Of a stretch of DNA of 64,000 bases, positions 18,564 through 29,105 are shown in pieces (within the stretch, counting starts at the first letter, position 1; each line of letters opens with the position of its first letter). The notes beneath the pieces were generated by a model. The model saw only the letters and a program-made list of their open reading frames with translations, was not told where the DNA came from and searched no databases. The position numbers and the translations under genes are program-made. The stretch is from Limnohabitans sp. (GTDB taxonomy: Bacteria > Pseudomonadota > Gammaproteobacteria > Burkholderiales > Burkholderiaceae_C): positions 55,976-119,975 of the forward strand of contig VERE01000003.1 of the NCBI GenBank assembly GCA_018882835.1. The letters run 5' to 3'.

Positions 18564-19484
18564 ATGAACGTGCAATGGGACCATCACGACATTGCCCAAT
18601 GGGACGAAGACCACGCCCGGGTGGGCGCGGCCTTGCAGCAAGATTGGGCCTACGGCTCATGCATGCAACTCATTGGCGTACCGGTGTTGCGCGCCCGGGT
18701 GTTGCGCGAGGGCGAGCCCATTGCCCTGGCGCAGTTCATCGGTCGGCGCTTGGGGCCGTTGGCGACCTTGGCCTTGTGCTCGCGCGGCCCGGTATGGTTG
18801 CAAGACCTGAGCGTGGCTGACAAAGCGCAGGCTTACCGTGCCTTGCGAAAAAGCCTGCCTTTGTGGCGCCCTCGGTTTGCTTTCTTCTCGCCCGATGAGC
18901 CTGTGCAGTCCGAGGTGGGTTTGCCGCGCTGGCGTCGCGTCATCACAGGCTATGCCACCGTGATGCTGGACCTGACCCCCTCGCTTGAAGAGGTTCGCGC
19001 CAAGCTCGAGGGCCGCTGGCGCAACCGGCTGGTGGCGGCGGAAAGTTCCGATTTGGTAGTGCACAAGGTGGGCACCAATCCAGCCCAGTACCGCTGGTTG
19101 CTCGAGCAGGAAAACCAGCAGCGCGAACAACGCGGTTTTCAGGGTCTGCCGGTGGGCTTCATGGACCACTACATCCAGAGCCGCAAGTCGCCTGCGCGCA
19201 CCGTGCTGACCCTGCGCGCCGACCAGGGTCGCGAGCGTGTTGCCGCCATGATGTTTTTGTTGCACGGCAGTGTCGCCACCTACCAAGTGGGGTGGTCGGA
19301 TGACAAGGGGCGTGAATTGAATGCCCACAACCTGTTGCTGTGGCACGCCATCGAGGCGCTGAAGCAGCGTGGTATTCGCCAACTGGACCTGGGCGGTGTG
19401 AACACCGCCCGCAGCGCTGGCATTGCGCGCTTCAAATTGGGCACGGGGGGGCAACCCGTGATCTTGGCAGGGACCTATCTGTGA
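18564..19484 (+). CDS. FemAB/GNAT-like acyltransferase (Acetyltransf_6 type)
   Basis: FemX/GNAT-like C-terminus (AAMMFLLHGSVATYQVGWSDDKGRELNAHNLLLWHAIEALKQRGIRQLDLGGVN); overlaps ccmA GTG start by 4 nt. Confidence 0.65.
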   Translation: MNVQWDHHDIAQWDEDHARVGAALQQDWAYGSCMQLIGVPVLRARVLREGEPIALAQFIGRRLGPLATLALCSRGPVWLQDLSVADKAQAYRALRKSLPLWRPRFAFFSPDEPVQSEVGLPRWRRVITGYATVMLDLTPSLEEVRAKLEGRWRNRLVAAESSDLVVHKVGTNPAQYRWLLEQENQQREQRGFQGLPVGFMDHYIQSRKSPARTVLTLRADQGRERVAAMMFLLHGSVATYQVGWSDDKGRELNAHNLLLWHAIEALKQRGIRQLDLGGVNTARSAGIARFKLGTGGQPVILAGTYL

Positions 19485-20113
19485 GCGCCCCCTCGTCGAC
19501 CTTGCGTGTGGACAACCTGGCTTGCGAGCGAGGTCAGCGGCGCCTGTTTTCGAATGTCAGCTTTGATTTGTCCGGCGGTCAGTGGCTGCACCTGGAGGGC
19601 GACAACGGCGTGGGCAAGACCAGCCTGCTGCGCATCGTCTGCGGCCTCTCGCCAGCCCACGAAGGCCAGGTGTTCTGGGGTGGCCGACCCGTCAGCGATG
19701 TGGCTGCCGATTTCCGATCCAATTTGCTTTACCTGGGCCATGCCTTGTCATTGAAAGAAGAGCTCAGCGCCCTGGAAAATTTGCTGGCCGATGCCGCAGT
19801 GGCCGGGCGCGCCCTGAGCACGACCCAAGCCATGGCGGCCTTGGCGCAACAAGGGCTGAAGGGGCGCGAGCATTTGCCTTTGCGGGTGTTATCGCAAGGC
19901 CAGAAACGGCGTACGGCCCTGGCCCGTTTGCAAGCGGGCAATGCCAGCTTGTGGGTGCTGGATGAGCCTTTTGTCGCCCTGGACGTGCGAGCAGTAGAGT
20001 CTTTGCGCCAGGTCTTGTCGCAGCACGTGGCCCAGGGCGGCATGGTCCTGTTCACCAGCCACCAACCGGTGCCCTTGCAAGGCAGCGGCCATTCATACAG
20101 GTTGCAGCGATGA
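19481..20113 (+). CDS. ccmA: Cytochrome c biogenesis ABC transporter ATP-binding protein CcmA
   Basis: GDNGVGKTSLLRIVCGL Walker A, LSQGQKRRTALARL signature, first gene of the ccm run; GTG start. Confidence 0.93.
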   Translation: MSAPSSTLRVDNLACERGQRRLFSNVSFDLSGGQWLHLEGDNGVGKTSLLRIVCGLSPAHEGQVFWGGRPVSDVAADFRSNLLYLGHALSLKEELSALENLLADAAVAGRALSTTQAMAALAQQGLKGREHLPLRVLSQGQKRRTALARLQAGNASLWVLDEPFVALDVRAVESLRQVLSQHVAQGGMVLFTSHQPVPLQGSGHSYRLQR

Positions 20114-20775
20114 GCGCTTTTGTGGCCGTCATGCGCCGTGACCTGCTGCTGGCCCTGCGCCGCAAAACCGAGGTCTTGACCGGGGTGTTTTTCTTTGTGG
20201 TGGTGGCCAGCTTGTTTCCGTTGGCGATTGGCCCGGAAATGAAAATACTTCGCCTCGTGGCACCGGGCATTTTGTGGGTGGGCGCGTTGTTGGCCAGCAT
20301 GCTGGCCTTGGGACGGCTGTTTGAAGCCGACTACCGCGATGGCACGCTGGAGCAAATGGCCTTGTCACCCCAGGGTTTGGGGGGCCTGGTGATGGCCAAA
20401 ATACTGGCGCACTGGTTGCTGTCGGGTTTGCCGTTGGTCTGCCTGGCCCCCGTGCTGGGCTTGCAATTTGACCTGGCGCCTGAAGCCCTGGGCATTTTGA
20501 CATTGACCCTGCTGATCGGCACGCCCATCTTGTCTTGTGTGGGTGCCATCGGGGCCGCTTTGACCCTGGGGGTTCGCGGGGGCGGCGTTTTGTTGTCTTT
20601 GCTGGTGCTGCCCTTGTTTGTGCCGGTGCTGGTGTTTGGTGCCGGCGCCGTGGAGGCGCAAGCGGGCGGACTGGGTGCGCAAGCGCACCTGTCCATTTTG
20701 ATGGCCATGCTGCTGCCGGCGGCGTTTTTCAGCCCTTGGGCTTGCACGGTGGCTCTGCGGATTGCGTTGGAGTAG
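20110..20775 (+). CDS. ccmB: Heme exporter protein CcmB
   Basis: Six-TM permease, FEADYRDGTLEQMALSP; ccm gene order. Confidence 0.93.
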   Translation: MSAFVAVMRRDLLLALRRKTEVLTGVFFFVVVASLFPLAIGPEMKILRLVAPGILWVGALLASMLALGRLFEADYRDGTLEQMALSPQGLGGLVMAKILAHWLLSGLPLVCLAPVLGLQFDLAPEALGILTLTLLIGTPILSCVGAIGAALTLGVRGGGVLLSLLVLPLFVPVLVFGAGAVEAQAGGLGAQAHLSILMAMLLPAAFFSPWACTVALRIALE

Positions 20776-20856
20776 GGTTGGGTTTTTGTCTTGACCTTGG
20801 TCAAGAAGGGATTTCCTGTTCCATGCGATGCTCCACCCTCAGATTGAACGGATGAC

Positions 20857-21594
20857 ATGACGATACGTTGGTTTCACTATGCTGCACCCCAGACCTTCTA
20901 TGGTCTGGCGGGCCGTTTGTGGCCCTGGTTTGCGGGACTGGCAACTCTCTTGGCTGTGGCGGGGCTTTGGATAGGCTTTGCCGTGGCCCCCACCGATGCC
21001 CAGCAAGGCGAGGGTTACCGCATCATTTTTGTCCATGTGCCGGTCTCCTGGATGTCCATGGTCATCTACCTGGCCATGGCCTTTTGGAGTGTGCTGGGGC
21101 TGACCTTCAACACCCGTTTGTCAGGCATGATGACACGGGCGCTGGCGCCCACTGGCGCGCTCTTCGCTTTTTTATCTCTGTGGACCGGCGCCTTGTGGGG
21201 CAAGCCAATGTGGGGCACCTGGTGGGTCTGGGATGCGCGTCTGACTTCCGAGCTGATTTTGTTTTTCCTCTACCTTGGCTACATCGCGCTCACCTCGGCC
21301 ATCGACGATCCGCGCCGCAGTGACCGGGCAGGTGCCTTGATCGCCATTGTGGGGGCCGTCAATGTGCCCATCATCTATTTTTCCGTCAAGTGGTGGAACA
21401 CTTTGCACCAGGGCGCTTCGGTGTCGCTGACGCAAGCCCCGAGCATGGCGCGCATCATGCTGTGGGGCATGTTGCTGATGGCGCTGGCTTTTTGGATGTA
21501 CAGCATGGCCCTGGTCCTATATCGGGTACGCACCTTGATCTTGGTGCGCGAACGACACACCGAGTGGGTGCGGCAACTGGAGGTCAGGCCATGA
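20857..21594 (+). CDS. ccmC: Heme exporter protein CcmC
   Basis: [24 protein letters not shown] tryptophan-rich motif. Confidence 0.95.
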   Translation: MTIRWFHYAAPQTFYGLAGRLWPWFAGLATLLAVAGLWIGFAVAPTDAQQGEGYRIIFVHVPVSWMSMVIYLAMAFWSVLGLTFNTRLSGMMTRALAPTGALFAFLSLWTGALWGKPMWGTWWVWDARLTSELILFFLYLGYIALTSAIDDPRRSDRAGALIAIVGAVNVPIIYFSVKWWNTLHQGASVSLTQAPSMARIMLWGMLLMALAFWMYSMALVLYRVRTLILVRERHTEWVRQLEVRP

Positions 21595-21779
21595 GGTGGC
21601 AGAGTTGGGCCGATTTTTGGGCCATGGGCGGCTACGGGCTGTATGTCTGGGGCAGCATGGGGGTCACCTTTGTGCTGATGGCCCTGGAAGTCTTTCTTGC
21701 GCGCCAGGCGCGCCTGCAGGCCGAGCGCGAGGTGCGACAAGCCCAGGCGCTGAACCCACAAGAAGGAGAGGCCGAATGA
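21591..21779 (+). CDS. ccmD: Heme exporter protein CcmD
   Basis: Short [33 protein letters not shown]; overlaps both neighbours. Confidence 0.88.
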   Translation: MRWQSWADFWAMGGYGLYVWGSMGVTFVLMALEVFLARQARLQAEREVRQAQALNPQEGEAE

Positions 21780-22222
21780 CGCCCCGTCAAAAACGTTTTT
21801 CTTTGATCATTGGCGGCATCGTGGTCCTGGCCCTGGCCGCAGGCTTTGTGCTGAATGCTTTTCAAAGCAATCTGGTGTTTTTTTTCACGCCCACCCAAGT
21901 CGCCCAGGGGGAGGCCCCCAGGAACAAAGTGTTCCGTGTGGGCGGCATGGTGAAAGAGGGCAGCGTGAAGCGCGACCAGGCCCTCATTGAATTCGTGGTC
22001 ACCGACACCGCGCGTGATATTCCGGTGCGCTACAGTGGCTTGCTGCCCGACCTGTTCAAGGAAGGCAAAGGCGTGGTCGCACAAGGGCGCCTGGATGAAC
22101 AGGGCCTCTTTGTGGCCAGCGAAGTGCTGGCCAAGCACGATGAAAACTACATGCCTCCTGAAGCCCAGCATGCACTGGACAAGGCCACCGCTGCGAAAGC
22201 AGGACAGACGGTAAAACCATGA
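21776..22222 (+). CDS. ccmE: Cytochrome c maturation heme chaperone CcmE
   Basis: [11 protein letters not shown]..., [30 protein letters not shown] with heme-binding His. Confidence 0.95.
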   Translation: MTPRQKRFSLIIGGIVVLALAAGFVLNAFQSNLVFFFTPTQVAQGEAPRNKVFRVGGMVKEGSVKRDQALIEFVVTDTARDIPVRYSGLLPDLFKEGKGVVAQGRLDEQGLFVASEVLAKHDENYMPPEAQHALDKATAAKAGQTVKP

Positions 22223-24153
22223 TTCCTGAACTCGGACATTTCGCACTCATATTGGCCGCTGTCGTGGCCTTGATTCAAGGGCTGCTGCCGCTGGCGGGCA
22301 CCGTGCGCGAGAACCTGGCCTGGCAAGCGCTGGCGCGTCCCTCTGCGGCCTTGCAATTTGGCTTGGTGGCTGTGGCGTTTGCCTGTCTGACCAGTTCTTT
22401 TTTGGCGAACGATTTCTCGGTCAGCTATGTGGCGCAGCATTCCAATACCTTGTTGCCCAAGCCTTACCAGGTGGCGGCGGTCTGGGGCGGCCATGAAGGT
22501 TCGCTGTTGCTGTGGGTGTTGCTGCTGGCGCTGTGGTCGGTGAGCGTGGCCCTTTTTTCGCGCAGCCTGCCCCTGGCCATGGTGGCGCGGGTGCTGAGCG
22601 TGCTGGGCCTGATCTCCACCGGCTTCCTGGCCTTCATTCTCACCACCTCCAACCCGTTTGAGCGTTTGTTGCCGGCGGCTCCGGAGGGGCGCGACCTCAA
22701 CCCCTTGTTGCAAGACCCGGGACTGGTCATCCACCCGCCCATGCTGTACATGGGTTACGTGGGCATGTCGGTGGCGTTTGCATTTGCCATCTCGGCCTTG
22801 CTCTCGGGCCGCTTGGATGCCGCTTGGGCGCGCTGGTCGCGGCCCTGGACGGTCATTGCCTGGACTTTCCTGACCTTTGGCATCGGCCTGGGGTCGTGGT
22901 GGGCCTATTACGAACTGGGCTGGGGCGGCTGGTGGTTCTGGGACCCGGTGGAAAATGCTTCGCTCATGCCCTGGCTGGTGGGCACCGCGCTGATTCACTC
23001 TTTGATGGTGACTGAAAAGCGCGGCAGCTTCAAGGCTTGGACCGTGCTGTTGGCGATCGCTGCTTTTTCATTGTCTTTGCTGGGCACCTTTCTGGTTCGA
23101 TCGGGGGTGCTGACCTCGGTGCACGCGTTTGCGTCCGACCCCTCGCGTGGCATCTTCATTCTGATTTTCCTGGCGCTGGTGGTGGGCTCATCGCTCACCC
23201 TGTTTGCCTGGCGCGCGCCGCAGGTCACCTTGGGCGGCAGCATGGGCTTGCTGTCGCGCGAGTCGCTGTTGTTGTCCAACAGCGTGATTTTGGTGGTGGC
23301 GACGGCGGCGGTCTTGTTGGGAACGATCTACCCGCTGATCATTGATGCCTTGAACCTGGGCAAGCTGTCGGTGGGGCCGCCGTATTTCAACCTGGTGTTT
23401 GCACCGCTGATGGTGCCCCTGCTGTTCATCATGATCCCGGGCACGGTGGCGCGTTGGCGCGAGGCCCACCTGACGGACATCGTGCGTGAATTGCGTTGGG
23501 TCGGCTTGCTGGCGCTGGCGCTGGCGCTGTTGCTGCCTTTGGCCCTGGGCGCATGGTCCCTGGGGGTGGTGCTGGGCCTGTTCCTTGGCGCCTGGATTGC
23601 CTTGGGAACACTGCAGCAAGTGCTGGTGCGCTTGCGCAAGCCTGGGCGTATTGGCGCGTCGTTTTGGGGCATGCATCTGGCGCACTTTGGCATGGCGGTC
23701 TTGGTCGTCGGCGTGACTGGCGTGAAGTCCTATGAAGTCGAGCGCGATGTGCGCATGGGCATCGGCGAGCAAGTCACCATTGCCCCCTACAGCTTCAAGA
23801 TGGTGGGCTTGCAAGAAGTCAAGGGCCCGAACTACAACGCCGTGCGTGGCGAATTTGACGTGTTCAAAGACGGCCAGTTCCTGGAAAAGATGTACCCTGA
23901 AAAACGCCGGTATTTTTCCTCCGCCATGCCGATGACCGAGGCTGCCATTGACTCCGGTTTCATGCGCGATTTGTATGTTTCTTTGGGTGAGTCCCTGGGC
24001 GGCACGCCAGCGCAGTGGAGCGTTCGGGTCTACTACAAACCATTCGTGCCCTGGCTCTGGGCGGGGGTGTTGCTGATGGTGGCAGGCGGCTTGCTGGCGG
24101 CGCTCGACCGCCGTTACCGCCGCGCAGTGAACAAGGCCGCACAGCCTGCTTGA
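22219..24153 (+). CDS. ccmF: Heme lyase subunit CcmF
   Basis: [44 protein letters not shown]. Confidence 0.96.
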   Translation: MIPELGHFALILAAVVALIQGLLPLAGTVRENLAWQALARPSAALQFGLVAVAFACLTSSFLANDFSVSYVAQHSNTLLPKPYQVAAVWGGHEGSLLLWVLLLALWSVSVALFSRSLPLAMVARVLSVLGLISTGFLAFILTTSNPFERLLPAAPEGRDLNPLLQDPGLVIHPPMLYMGYVGMSVAFAFAISALLSGRLDAAWARWSRPWTVIAWTFLTFGIGLGSWWAYYELGWGGWWFWDPVENASLMPWLVGTALIHSLMVTEKRGSFKAWTVLLAIAAFSLSLLGTFLVRSGVLTSVHAFASDPSRGIFILIFLALVVGSSLTLFAWRAPQVTLGGSMGLLSRESLLLSNSVILVVATAAVLLGTIYPLIIDALNLGKLSVGPPYFNLVFAPLMVPLLFIMIPGTVARWREAHLTDIVRELRWVGLLALALALLLPLALGAWSLGVVLGLFLGAWIALGTLQQVLVRLRKPGRIGASFWGMHLAHFGMAVLVVGVTGVKSYEVERDVRMGIGEQVTIAPYSFKMVGLQEVKGPNYNAVRGEFDVFKDGQFLEKMYPEKRRYFSSAMPMTEAAIDSGFMRDLYVSLGESLGGTPAQWSVRVYYKPFVPWLWAGVLLMVAGGLLAALDRRYRRAVNKAAQPA

Positions 24154-24165
24154 AGAGACAAGGCC

Positions 24166-24747
24166 ATGAAAAAATTTCTGATTCCTCTGGCATTGTTTCT
24201 GGGCCTGGTGGTCTTTCTCGCGGTGGGCCTGAAACGCGACCCGCGCGAGATTCCCTCCCCCTTGATTGACAAACCGGCGCCAGCCTTCAGTTTGCCCACC
24301 CTGGACGGCAACCAGGCTTTCGGTCCGCAGGACCTCAAAGGCAAAGTGTGGATGCTCAATGTGTGGGCCACATGGTGCGTGGCCTGTCGCGAAGAGCATC
24401 CTGTGCTGGTGGCGTTTGCGCAAAAAAACGCGGTGCCCATCGTCGGCCTGAGCTACAAGGAAATTCAGCCGCAGGATGAGCAAGGCGGCAAGCTCGCAGA
24501 CGACGCCAAGCTCAAGCTGGCGCGCGAGCGCAGCGTGGTCTGGCTGCAGCGCCATGGCAACCCCTACAGCACCACAGTCATGGATCTGGATGGGCGCGTG
24601 GGTATCAATTACGGTGTTTATGGCGTGCCCGAAACCTATGTGATCGATCGCCAAGGCATCATTCGCTACAAGCGCGTGGGCGTGGTCACGCCACAGCTGC
24701 TGGCCGACAAAATTTTGCCGCTGATTCGCAGCTTGGAGGCTTCATGA
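24166..24747 (+). CDS. ccmG: Thiol:disulfide interchange protein DsbE/CcmG
   Basis: Thioredoxin fold, VWATWCVACREEHP (CVAC), GVYGVPETYVIDRQG. Confidence 0.93.
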   Translation: MKKFLIPLALFLGLVVFLAVGLKRDPREIPSPLIDKPAPAFSLPTLDGNQAFGPQDLKGKVWMLNVWATWCVACREEHPVLVAFAQKNAVPIVGLSYKEIQPQDEQGGKLADDAKLKLARERSVVWLQRHGNPYSTTVMDLDGRVGINYGVYGVPETYVIDRQGIIRYKRVGVVTPQLLADKILPLIRSLEAS

Positions 24748-25220
24748 GAAGGGTGCTTTCATCCTGGTGGGCTGTGGCCTGTTTAGCCTGTGCGTCGCTG
24801 CTCGCATCTCAAGCTCTGGCCAAGGAGGCTGTGCCTCTGGCGCAAGAGCCCGAAGTGGAGGCGCGCCTGGTCAAAATTGCCGAGGAGTTGCGCTGCATGG
24901 TTTGCCAGAACGAGTCGCTGGCCTCGTCGCATGCCGAGCTGGCCGAAGACTTGCGCCGCGAAGTCCGCGGCCTGATCAAGGAAGGCAAGAACGACGATCA
25001 GGTCAAAGAATTTCTGGTCGCCCGTTATGGCGATTACGTGCTGTACCGCCCGGAAGTGAAGCCTTTGACCTGGTTGCTCTGGTTTGGCCCGTTTCTGTTG
25101 TTCTTGATCGCGGTCATGGGATTGCTGCGGTATTTGCGTCAGCGCCGTCAGGCCATGCCAGCCCCTGCCCCTTTGAGCGACGCCGAGCGCGCGCGTGCCG
25201 AGCAGTTACTGAAAGACTGA
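24744..25220 (+). CDS. ccmH: Cytochrome c maturation protein CcmH
   Basis: Signal peptide, LRCMVCQNESLASSHAELAEDLRREV. Confidence 0.94.
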   Translation: MRRVLSSWWAVACLACASLLASQALAKEAVPLAQEPEVEARLVKIAEELRCMVCQNESLASSHAELAEDLRREVRGLIKEGKNDDQVKEFLVARYGDYVLYRPEVKPLTWLLWFGPFLLFLIAVMGLLRYLRQRRQAMPAPAPLSDAERARAEQLLKD

Positions 25221-25221
25221 T

Positions 25222-26508
25222 GTGAAAGATCTCACGCTTTTTCTGAGTTTGGCGCTGACGCTGGTGGCCGGGGTGTTGCTGGTGCTGTGCCGCACACTGT
25301 GGCATGCCTCGCGCCAGCAAGTTCAGGTTTCGGTGGATCCTGCGCGCGCCAATGCCGAGGTGTACCGGGAGCAATTGGCCGAGCTCGAGCGCGAGTATGC
25401 GCAGGGGACGTTGTCCGCGCAGTCATACCAGCAGACCCGTGATGAGCTGACGCGTCGCCTGCTCGAGGACGTGCAGGCCCCGGGCGTCACGGGCATTGCG
25501 GCGCCCGTGATGGCCCCCTCCCGCTGGGTGCGCACCACCTTGGCGAGCTTTCTGGTGCTGATTCCCGTGGTGACACTCCTGGCATACGGCGTACTGGGTC
25601 AACCCGCCGGGCTGGATCCCGCCGCAATCGCGCAAAGTGAGCCGCATGAGGCCGTGGACCCCAAGAAGATGGCCGAGATGGTCGAGAAACTGGAGCGCCG
25701 TCTGCTAGAGGACCCCAACCAATTGCAAGGCTGGGTCATGCTCGGGCGTGTCCGAAGGGCCATGGGGCAATTTGAAGCCGCCGGCCAGGCCTATGCCAAG
25801 GCGCTGGCCCTGAGCAGCGATGACGATCTGGCCATCGAGCGGGCCGAGGTGTTGGCGCAAGCCAACCAGGGCAGTTTTGAGGGCGAGCCCTGGAAAATCA
25901 TTCAGGCGGTGTTGCGCGCCAACCCGGACCAGCTCAGTGCGTTGTTGTTGGCCGGCAGTGCGGCTTACTCCGAGGGGCGCTACGAGCAGGCGCTGAAACA
26001 TTGGCAGCGCGCACGTGCCCAGATGAAGGCAGATGCCCCTGACCTGTCCGCTCTGGACGATGCCCTGGCGCAAGTGCGCGGCAAACTCGGTTTGCCAGCC
26101 AGCCCTGCGCCAGAGCTGGCGCAAGCACCCCGAGCGTCCGCTGGGTCGGCGGTGGCCAGCGCATCGTCGTCCCGAATCACTGGGGTGGTGCAGCTTGCAG
26201 CCTCTTTGAAAGGCAAGGTGGCCGCTTCAGACACGGTCTTCATTTACGCCACCCCTGTGGACGGCACACGCATGCCCTTGGCCATTGTGCGCACCACGGT
26301 GGCGGCGCTGCCTTTCCCATTCACCCTGGATGACAGCAGTGCCATGACGCAGGCCAATCTGTCCTCGGTGGCGCAAGTGACTTTGCGCGCACGCATCTCC
26401 AAGACAGGCGAGGCGAAAGCGCAGCCTGGCGACTTGGGTGTGGTGCTGACGCCAGTCAAGACCGGCGCGCAGGGGGTGCAGTTGACGATCGAGGGCGAAA
26501 TGCGCTGA
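25222..26508 (+). CDS. ccmI: Cytochrome c maturation protein CcmI (TPR)
   Basis: GTG start; N-terminal TM, VYREQLAELEREYAQGTLS, TPR region. Confidence 0.9.
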   Translation: MKDLTLFLSLALTLVAGVLLVLCRTLWHASRQQVQVSVDPARANAEVYREQLAELEREYAQGTLSAQSYQQTRDELTRRLLEDVQAPGVTGIAAPVMAPSRWVRTTLASFLVLIPVVTLLAYGVLGQPAGLDPAAIAQSEPHEAVDPKKMAEMVEKLERRLLEDPNQLQGWVMLGRVRRAMGQFEAAGQAYAKALALSSDDDLAIERAEVLAQANQGSFEGEPWKIIQAVLRANPDQLSALLLAGSAAYSEGRYEQALKHWQRARAQMKADAPDLSALDDALAQVRGKLGLPASPAPELAQAPRASAGSAVASASSSRITGVVQLAASLKGKVAASDTVFIYATPVDGTRMPLAIVRTTVAALPFPFTLDDSSAMTQANLSSVAQVTLRARISKTGEAKAQPGDLGVVLTPVKTGAQGVQLTIEGEMR

Positions 26509-26516
26509 CCAGCGCA

Positions 26517-27110
26517 TCAGCCCATCAGCAGCCCGTGCGTTCGGGCGAAGTGCAGCGTTTGGGTACGGCTCTTCACGCCCAGACGGCGGAACAGGCGCCA
26601 CAAGTGAACTTTCACGGTGTGCTCGCTGATGTTCAGTTCGGTGGCAATGTCGCGGTTGCTTAGGCCCCGGTCCAGCATGAGGATCAACTGCTTTTGTCGC
26701 TTGGACAATTTGGTGTCGCCGGGCGCTTCTTCATCGGTGGCGGCATCGGCCACAAAGAGGCCCTGAATAGCAGCCGAAATTTCGTTGGCGCCGGTGGATT
26801 TTTCAATGTAGAGGTCGGCACCGGCCTCAATGCAAGTCTCTTCGGCCTCACCCGCGGGCATCGCAGACAAGACGACCAGCGGCACCTCGTTGTACATGCC
26901 CTTGATGTCGCTCACAGCCGTAGCGCCCTTGACGCCGGGCAGCAGCAAGTCGAGCACAAACAATTCGGGGGCCCCATTTTTGATGATTGCAGCCTGCAGT
27001 TCGCTGAACTTTTCCAGTTCCACCACCTTGGAGGCCGGCCGCAGTCGGCGCAGCAACATGCCAATGGCTTGGCGTACCAGGGGGTGATCATCAATGACGT
27101 ACAAACTCAT
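26517..27110 (-). CDS. NarL/LuxR-family response regulator
   Basis: Receiver (YVIDDHPLVRQAI, LFVLDLLLPG) plus HTH (LSKRQKQLILMLDRGLSNRDIATELNISEHTVKVHLWRLFRRLGVKSRTQ). Confidence 0.93.
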   Translation of the reverse strand: MSLYVIDDHPLVRQAIGMLLRRLRPASKVVELEKFSELQAAIIKNGAPELFVLDLLLPGVKGATAVSDIKGMYNEVPLVVLSAMPAGEAEETCIEAGADLYIEKSTGANEISAAIQGLFVADAATDEEAPGDTKLSKRQKQLILMLDRGLSNRDIATELNISEHTVKVHLWRLFRRLGVKSRTQTLHFARTHGLLMG

Positions 27111-27124
27111 GACATAGCTCCTGC

Positions 27125-28321
27125 TCAGTAATTCAGGCCCATGGCCTCGCGCACTTCGCGCATGGTTTCCCGCGCCGTTTCACGGGCACGCTCGGTGCCT
27201 GCATCAACGATATCACGGACAATTTTCGGGTTGGCAATGTAGGGCTCGGCTCGCGCCAACATGGGCTGTTGCTCGGCCAGAATGCCATCGATCACCGGCT
27301 GCTTGCATTCCAGGCAGCCGATGCCGGCGCTCTTGCAGCCTTGGGTCACCCATTGGCGGGTGGCCTCGTTGGAATAGACCTTGTGAAATTCCCACACCGG
27401 GCAACGCTCGGGGTTGCCGGCGTCGGTGCGCTTGACCCGGGCCGGGTCGGTGGGCATGCGGCGCACCTTTTGCTCGAGGCTGCTTTTGTCTTCGCGGATG
27501 GCGATGGCATTGTTGTAGCTTTTGCTCATCTTGGCGCCATCCAGGCCCGGCAAACGGCTGGCTTCGGTCAACAAGACCTGGGGTTCGGGCAGGATGATTT
27601 TGCCGGTGCCCTTGAAGTAGCCTTGCAGCCGCTCACGGTCTTGCGCGTCGAGCTCCGGCGCCTGGGCGATGTAGCCCAAAGCTCCTTCTTGGGCCTTGGC
27701 GTCACCGGTTTCCTGAAACGCCTTGCGTGACTTCTCGAAGCGTTTGGCGCTGTCTTTCGGCAACTTGGCCAGGCTGGCCTGGATGCGTGCCTCGGCATCT
27801 ATTTCACGGCCATACAAGTGGTTGAAACGGCGTGCGGCTTCGCGCGTCAGTTCGACGTGGCTGGCCTGGTCTTCGCCAACAGGCACGTACTTGGCTTTGT
27901 AGATCAGGATATCGGCCGCTTGCAGCAACGGATAGCCCAGGAAGCCATAGGTGGAAAGGTCTTTGTCTTTCAGTTTTTCCTGCTGGTCTTTGTAGGTGGG
28001 CACGCGTTCCAGCCAGCCCAAGGGGGTGCCCATGGCCAGCAGGGTGAACAGCTCGGCATGTTCGGGCAAGCGGCTTTGCAGGAAGATCGTGCACTGGTTG
28101 GGGTCCAGGCCGGCGGCGAGCCAGTCAATGACCATTTCGTAGACGTTCTTCTCGATCACCTCGCGGCTCTCGTAATGGGTGGTCAAGGCATGCCAGTCGG
28201 CCACAAAGTAGTAGCACGCCATTTCAGACTGCAGGCGCACCCAGTTTTTCAGGGCGCCATGGTAGTGGCCCAGGTGGAGCGCACCGGTGGGACGCATGCC
28301 GGAGAGAACTCTGTCTTTCAT
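27125..28321 (-). CDS. trpS: Tryptophanyl-tRNA synthetase
   Basis: RVLSGMRPTGALHLGHYHGALKNW; DGAKMSKSYNNAI (KMSKS). Confidence 0.96.
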   Translation of the reverse strand: MKDRVLSGMRPTGALHLGHYHGALKNWVRLQSEMACYYFVADWHALTTHYESREVIEKNVYEMVIDWLAAGLDPNQCTIFLQSRLPEHAELFTLLAMGTPLGWLERVPTYKDQQEKLKDKDLSTYGFLGYPLLQAADILIYKAKYVPVGEDQASHVELTREAARRFNHLYGREIDAEARIQASLAKLPKDSAKRFEKSRKAFQETGDAKAQEGALGYIAQAPELDAQDRERLQGYFKGTGKIILPEPQVLLTEASRLPGLDGAKMSKSYNNAIAIREDKSSLEQKVRRMPTDPARVKRTDAGNPERCPVWEFHKVYSNEATRQWVTQGCKSAGIGCLECKQPVIDGILAEQQPMLARAEPYIANPKIVRDIVDAGTERARETARETMREVREAMGLNY

Positions 28322-28325
28322 GGGT

Positions 28326-28994
28326 TCATTTCAACAAAAAGCCCAAGGGGCTCAGCACCCATTCGAGCAGGGAAAACGTCAGGCCCATCAGCGGTTGCAT
28401 CCAGATGCTGTGGATCGCGCCCAACAACACCAAGGCCATCACAATGTAAAAGCCATAGGGCTCGATGCGTGAAAACATCAGGGCCTGGCGCCAGGGCAAC
28501 AAGCCCACCACGATGCGCCCGCCATCTAGAGGCGGCAGGGGAAACAGGTTGAAGACGCACATCACCACATTGACCAGCATGCCGGCTTTGCACATTTCCA
28601 AGAAGAACCGTTCGGTCAGTCCCGTGCCCATCAGCGCATACCAGAGCACGCCCCACAGCAAGGCTTGCAGCAAGTTGATGCCAGGGCCGGCCAACGCCAC
28701 CCAGACCATGTCTTTTTTGGGATGGCGAAGGTTGCCGAACCGCACAGGGACAGGCTTGGCATAGCCAAACAAAAAAGCGCCTGAAGTAGCGAAGTAAAGC
28801 AGCAGGGGCATGGCGAGCGTGCCCATGAGGTCAACGTGAGGCCAGGGGTTCAGTGTGACGCGCCCCATCATCCAGGCGGTGTTGTCGCCGAAATAGCGCG
28901 CAGCGTAACCGTGTGCCGCCTCATGCAAGGTGATGGCAAACAAAACCGGCAGTGCGTAGATGAGAACGGTTTGAACCAGATCGGAAAAATTCAC
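28326..28994 (-). CDS. Site-2 protease family (M50) zinc metalloprotease
   Basis: HEAAHGYAARYFGD (HExxH) and NLFPLPPLDGGRI; probable GTG start at 28994. Confidence 0.9.
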   Translation of the reverse strand: MNFSDLVQTVLIYALPVLFAITLHEAAHGYAARYFGDNTAWMMGRVTLNPWPHVDLMGTLAMPLLLYFATSGAFLFGYAKPVPVRFGNLRHPKKDMVWVALAGPGINLLQALLWGVLWYALMGTGLTERFFLEMCKAGMLVNVVMCVFNLFPLPPLDGGRIVVGLLPWRQALMFSRIEPYGFYIVMALVLLGAIHSIWMQPLMGLTFSLLEWVLSPLGFLLK

Positions 28995-29105
28995 GGTTTG
29001 ATTGTCGCATTGATCAAAGCCGTGCGTACCGAAAAGTTCGCTGTTAAACGTGAAAATTGATAACAAGGGCGCAAACGATTGAGTGCCTTTGTATTCAAAG
29101 CATGG

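Noticed and set aside
23188-24654. 488-aa minus-strand ORF opposite ccmF/ccmG
   Set aside because: Shadow ORF spanning two well-supported genes.
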